8,281 nt of DNA. It comes from Bacteroidales bacterium (lineage in GTDB: Bacteria; Bacteroidota; Bacteroidia; Bacteroidales; WCHB1-69). Under the pieces are notes generated by a model. That model did not search any database and had not been told where the DNA came from. It worked only from the letters and a program-made list of their open reading frames with translations. The position numbers were made by a program, and so were the translations under genes. The stretch covers positions 1-8,281 of the forward strand of contig DUOL01000022.1 of assembly GCA_012838875.1 (NCBI GenBank), read 5' to 3'. Position 1 is the stretch's first letter, and each line of letters begins with the position of its first letter. Below, piece by piece: positions 7,310-8,281 of this stretch.

Positions 7310-8101
7310 ATGAAAAATATTACCGGTATTATTACCACCTTAAACGAAGAAAGAAATATTGAAGAGGCAATTCGCTCACTTCAACAAGTTTGTAATGAAA
7401 TTATTGTTGTAGATTCTTTAAGTGAAGACAATACAGTAGAAATAGCCAAAAAAGCGGGAGCGCAGGTTGTGTTGCAAGCTTATCTCGGTGATGGAATCCA
7501 AAAAAATGTTGGCATTAAATATGCTTCCAATAAATGGATTTTTAGTTTAGATGCCGATGAGCGTTTGAGTGAAGAGTTGGTGCAAGAAATCAACAAGTTA
7601 GATTTTTCCGAAGGGGCTAAGTATGATTCCTATGCAGTGAAACGAAAAAATTTTATCGGTAGCCGCTGGATTAAGGTTTGTCGCTGGTATCCCGATTATT
7701 TAGTTCGACTATTTCGACACGATAAAACACGATTTTTAGACGTCAAGCAGCACTCTTCCGTGCCGCCCGTTAGAATGAAGAAATTATCCTCTGCCATTTT
7801 ACATTATAGATATAAAAATATTGATGAGCTTTTTGCTAAACCGGAGCGTAATTATAGCACGCGAGGAGCAAAAATTTTATATTTACAAGGCAAAAAAGTA
7901 AACGCATTTTCCCCTGTTTGGCACGGCTCGGTGGCATTTATTGTAAATTATTTCATAAGAGGCGGTTTCCTAGGCGGAATTGACGGACTGACCCTTTCCA
8001 AAGCGATTGCTCATAACAGTTACATGAAATATGCCAAGTTATTAGAGTATTATCGTGATTCAAAGATAAGGGAAATGGAAGATTTTGAAAAAGTTTGGTG
8101 A
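7310..8101 (+). CDS. Family 2 glycosyltransferase, lipopolysaccharide-core (WaaE/KdtX-like) type
   Basis: The 263-residue product has the GT-A fold layout of family 2 glycosyltransferases. TGIITTLNEERNIEEAIRSL (5-24) starts the nucleotide-sugar binding fold, IIVVDSLSEDNT (31-42) follows, and SLDADER (79-85) carries the metal-binding DxD-type motif. The segment WIKVCRWYPDYLVRLFRHDKTRF (about 120-142) is characteristic of the WaaE/KdtX branch, which adds glucose to the inner core of lipopolysaccharide. The usual VHE motif of that branch is replaced by VKQHSS (145-150). The C-terminal region contains a hydrophobic patch (SVAFIVNYFIRGGFLGG, 207-223) likely to contact the membrane, so it probably acts at the inner face of the cytoplasmic membrane on a lipid-linked acceptor. 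The actual sugar and acceptor are unknown. It starts 42 bp after the ABC gene with no obvious promoter between and may share its transcript. Confidence 0.88.
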   Translation: MKNITGIITTLNEERNIEEAIRSLQQVCNEIIVVDSLSEDNTVEIAKKAGAQVVLQAYLGDGIQKNVGIKYASNKWIFSLDADERLSEELVQEINKLDFSEGAKYDSYAVKRKNFIGSRWIKVCRWYPDYLVRLFRHDKTRFLDVKQHSSVPPVRMKKLSSAILHYRYKNIDELFAKPERNYSTRGAKILYLQGKKVNAFSPVWHGSVAFIVNYFIRGGFLGGIDGLTLSKAIAHNSYMKYAKLLEYYRDSKIREMEDFEKVW

Positions 8102-8120
8102 TTTTTTTAATTTTCTTTTG

Positions 8121-8281
8121 GGCGTGCCCCCTCGCTTCGCTCGGGGTCGGTCTTCGCCTCCAAGTCCGCAGGAAGGAGCTATGAATAGCATAGTCGAAAA
8201 AGGAGCTTCTAAAGTCGCTCTTTTTCTCCTTGCTCTTCAAAGCTCCTTCCTTTGCGGGCTATACGGCTGCGCCCTCACGCC
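8121..8281. repeat. GC-rich intergenic palindromic element, possibly cut at its last base by the window
   Basis: The 180 bases after the glycosyltransferase carry no gene I can support. From 8121 they form a nested palindrome. The ends pair as GGCGTG (8121-8126) with CACGCC (8276-8281), and the G at 8120 predicts one further C just outside the window. Inside, CCCC (8127-8130) pairs with GGGG (8143-8146). The main arm is GTCCGCA plus GGAAGGAGCT (8164-8180) against AGCTCCTTCC, a two-T bulge and TGCGGGC (8241-8259). The flanks are far richer in G+C than the genes (30 of 40 bases at 8121-8160, 21 of 31 at 8251-8281). From memory, similar GGCGTGCCC...CACGCC elements are scattered between genes in Bacteroidota genomes; I know of no settled function. 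A transcribed structure, a terminator role or a mobile repeat are all possible. Confidence 0.7.

Noticed and set aside
8101..8119. T-rich run after the glycosyltransferase as a terminator
   Set aside because: No GC-rich stem precedes the T-run, so it does not look like a rho-independent terminator by itself; the following palindrome has no T-run after it within the window.
7953..8240. Minus-strand open frame of 95 codons spanning the end of the glycosyltransferase gene and the 3' palindromic element
   Set aside because: It overlaps a well-supported gene antisense, and the rest consists of inverted-repeat sequence. The predicted peptide has no recognisable domain.

Overview
The window reads as ordinary chromosomal DNA from an AT-rich member of the Bacteroidota, probably Bacteroidales. 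The evidence is a DUF5723-type envelope protein, a consensus TAnnTTTG promoter -7 element upstream of rocD, no Shine-Dalgarno sequences before the genes, and a conserved small protein that I recall only from Bacteroidales. I cannot place it to genus. All seven genes lie on the + strand, and there are no tRNA or rRNA genes, transposases, CRISPR arrays or phage genes.

Bases 1-3400 hold a tightly packed run that is probably one operon (gaps of 11, 15 and 17 bp). It contains the 3' part of a DUF5723-like outer-membrane protein with a lysine-rich tail, glucose-6-phosphate isomerase (pgi), endonuclease III (nth), and a 178-residue protein of unknown function with a possible Tudor/SH3-like N-terminal domain. 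Bases 3401-5513 hold rocD (ornithine aminotransferase), preceded by a clear promoter element, then an exported FKBP-type peptidyl-prolyl isomerase, closed by a strong hairpin terminator. Bases 5525-8101 hold a fused two-ATPase ABC protein of the peptide/nickel importer class, with no permease or binding-protein gene nearby, and a family 2 glycosyltransferase resembling lipopolysaccharide-core enzymes. The last 161 bases, and probably a base or so beyond the window, are a GC-rich non-coding palindromic element with matching ends GGCGTG and CACGCC.

The genes do not form one pathway. They cover central sugar metabolism (pgi), base-excision repair (nth), arginine/ornithine-proline metabolism (rocD), periplasmic folding (FKBP), solute uptake (ABC ATPase) and envelope glycan synthesis (glycosyltransferase). 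I found no clearly new multi-gene system. The items most worth a second look are the 3' palindromic element, the 178-residue conserved protein, and the odd placement of the ABC gene directly behind a terminator.
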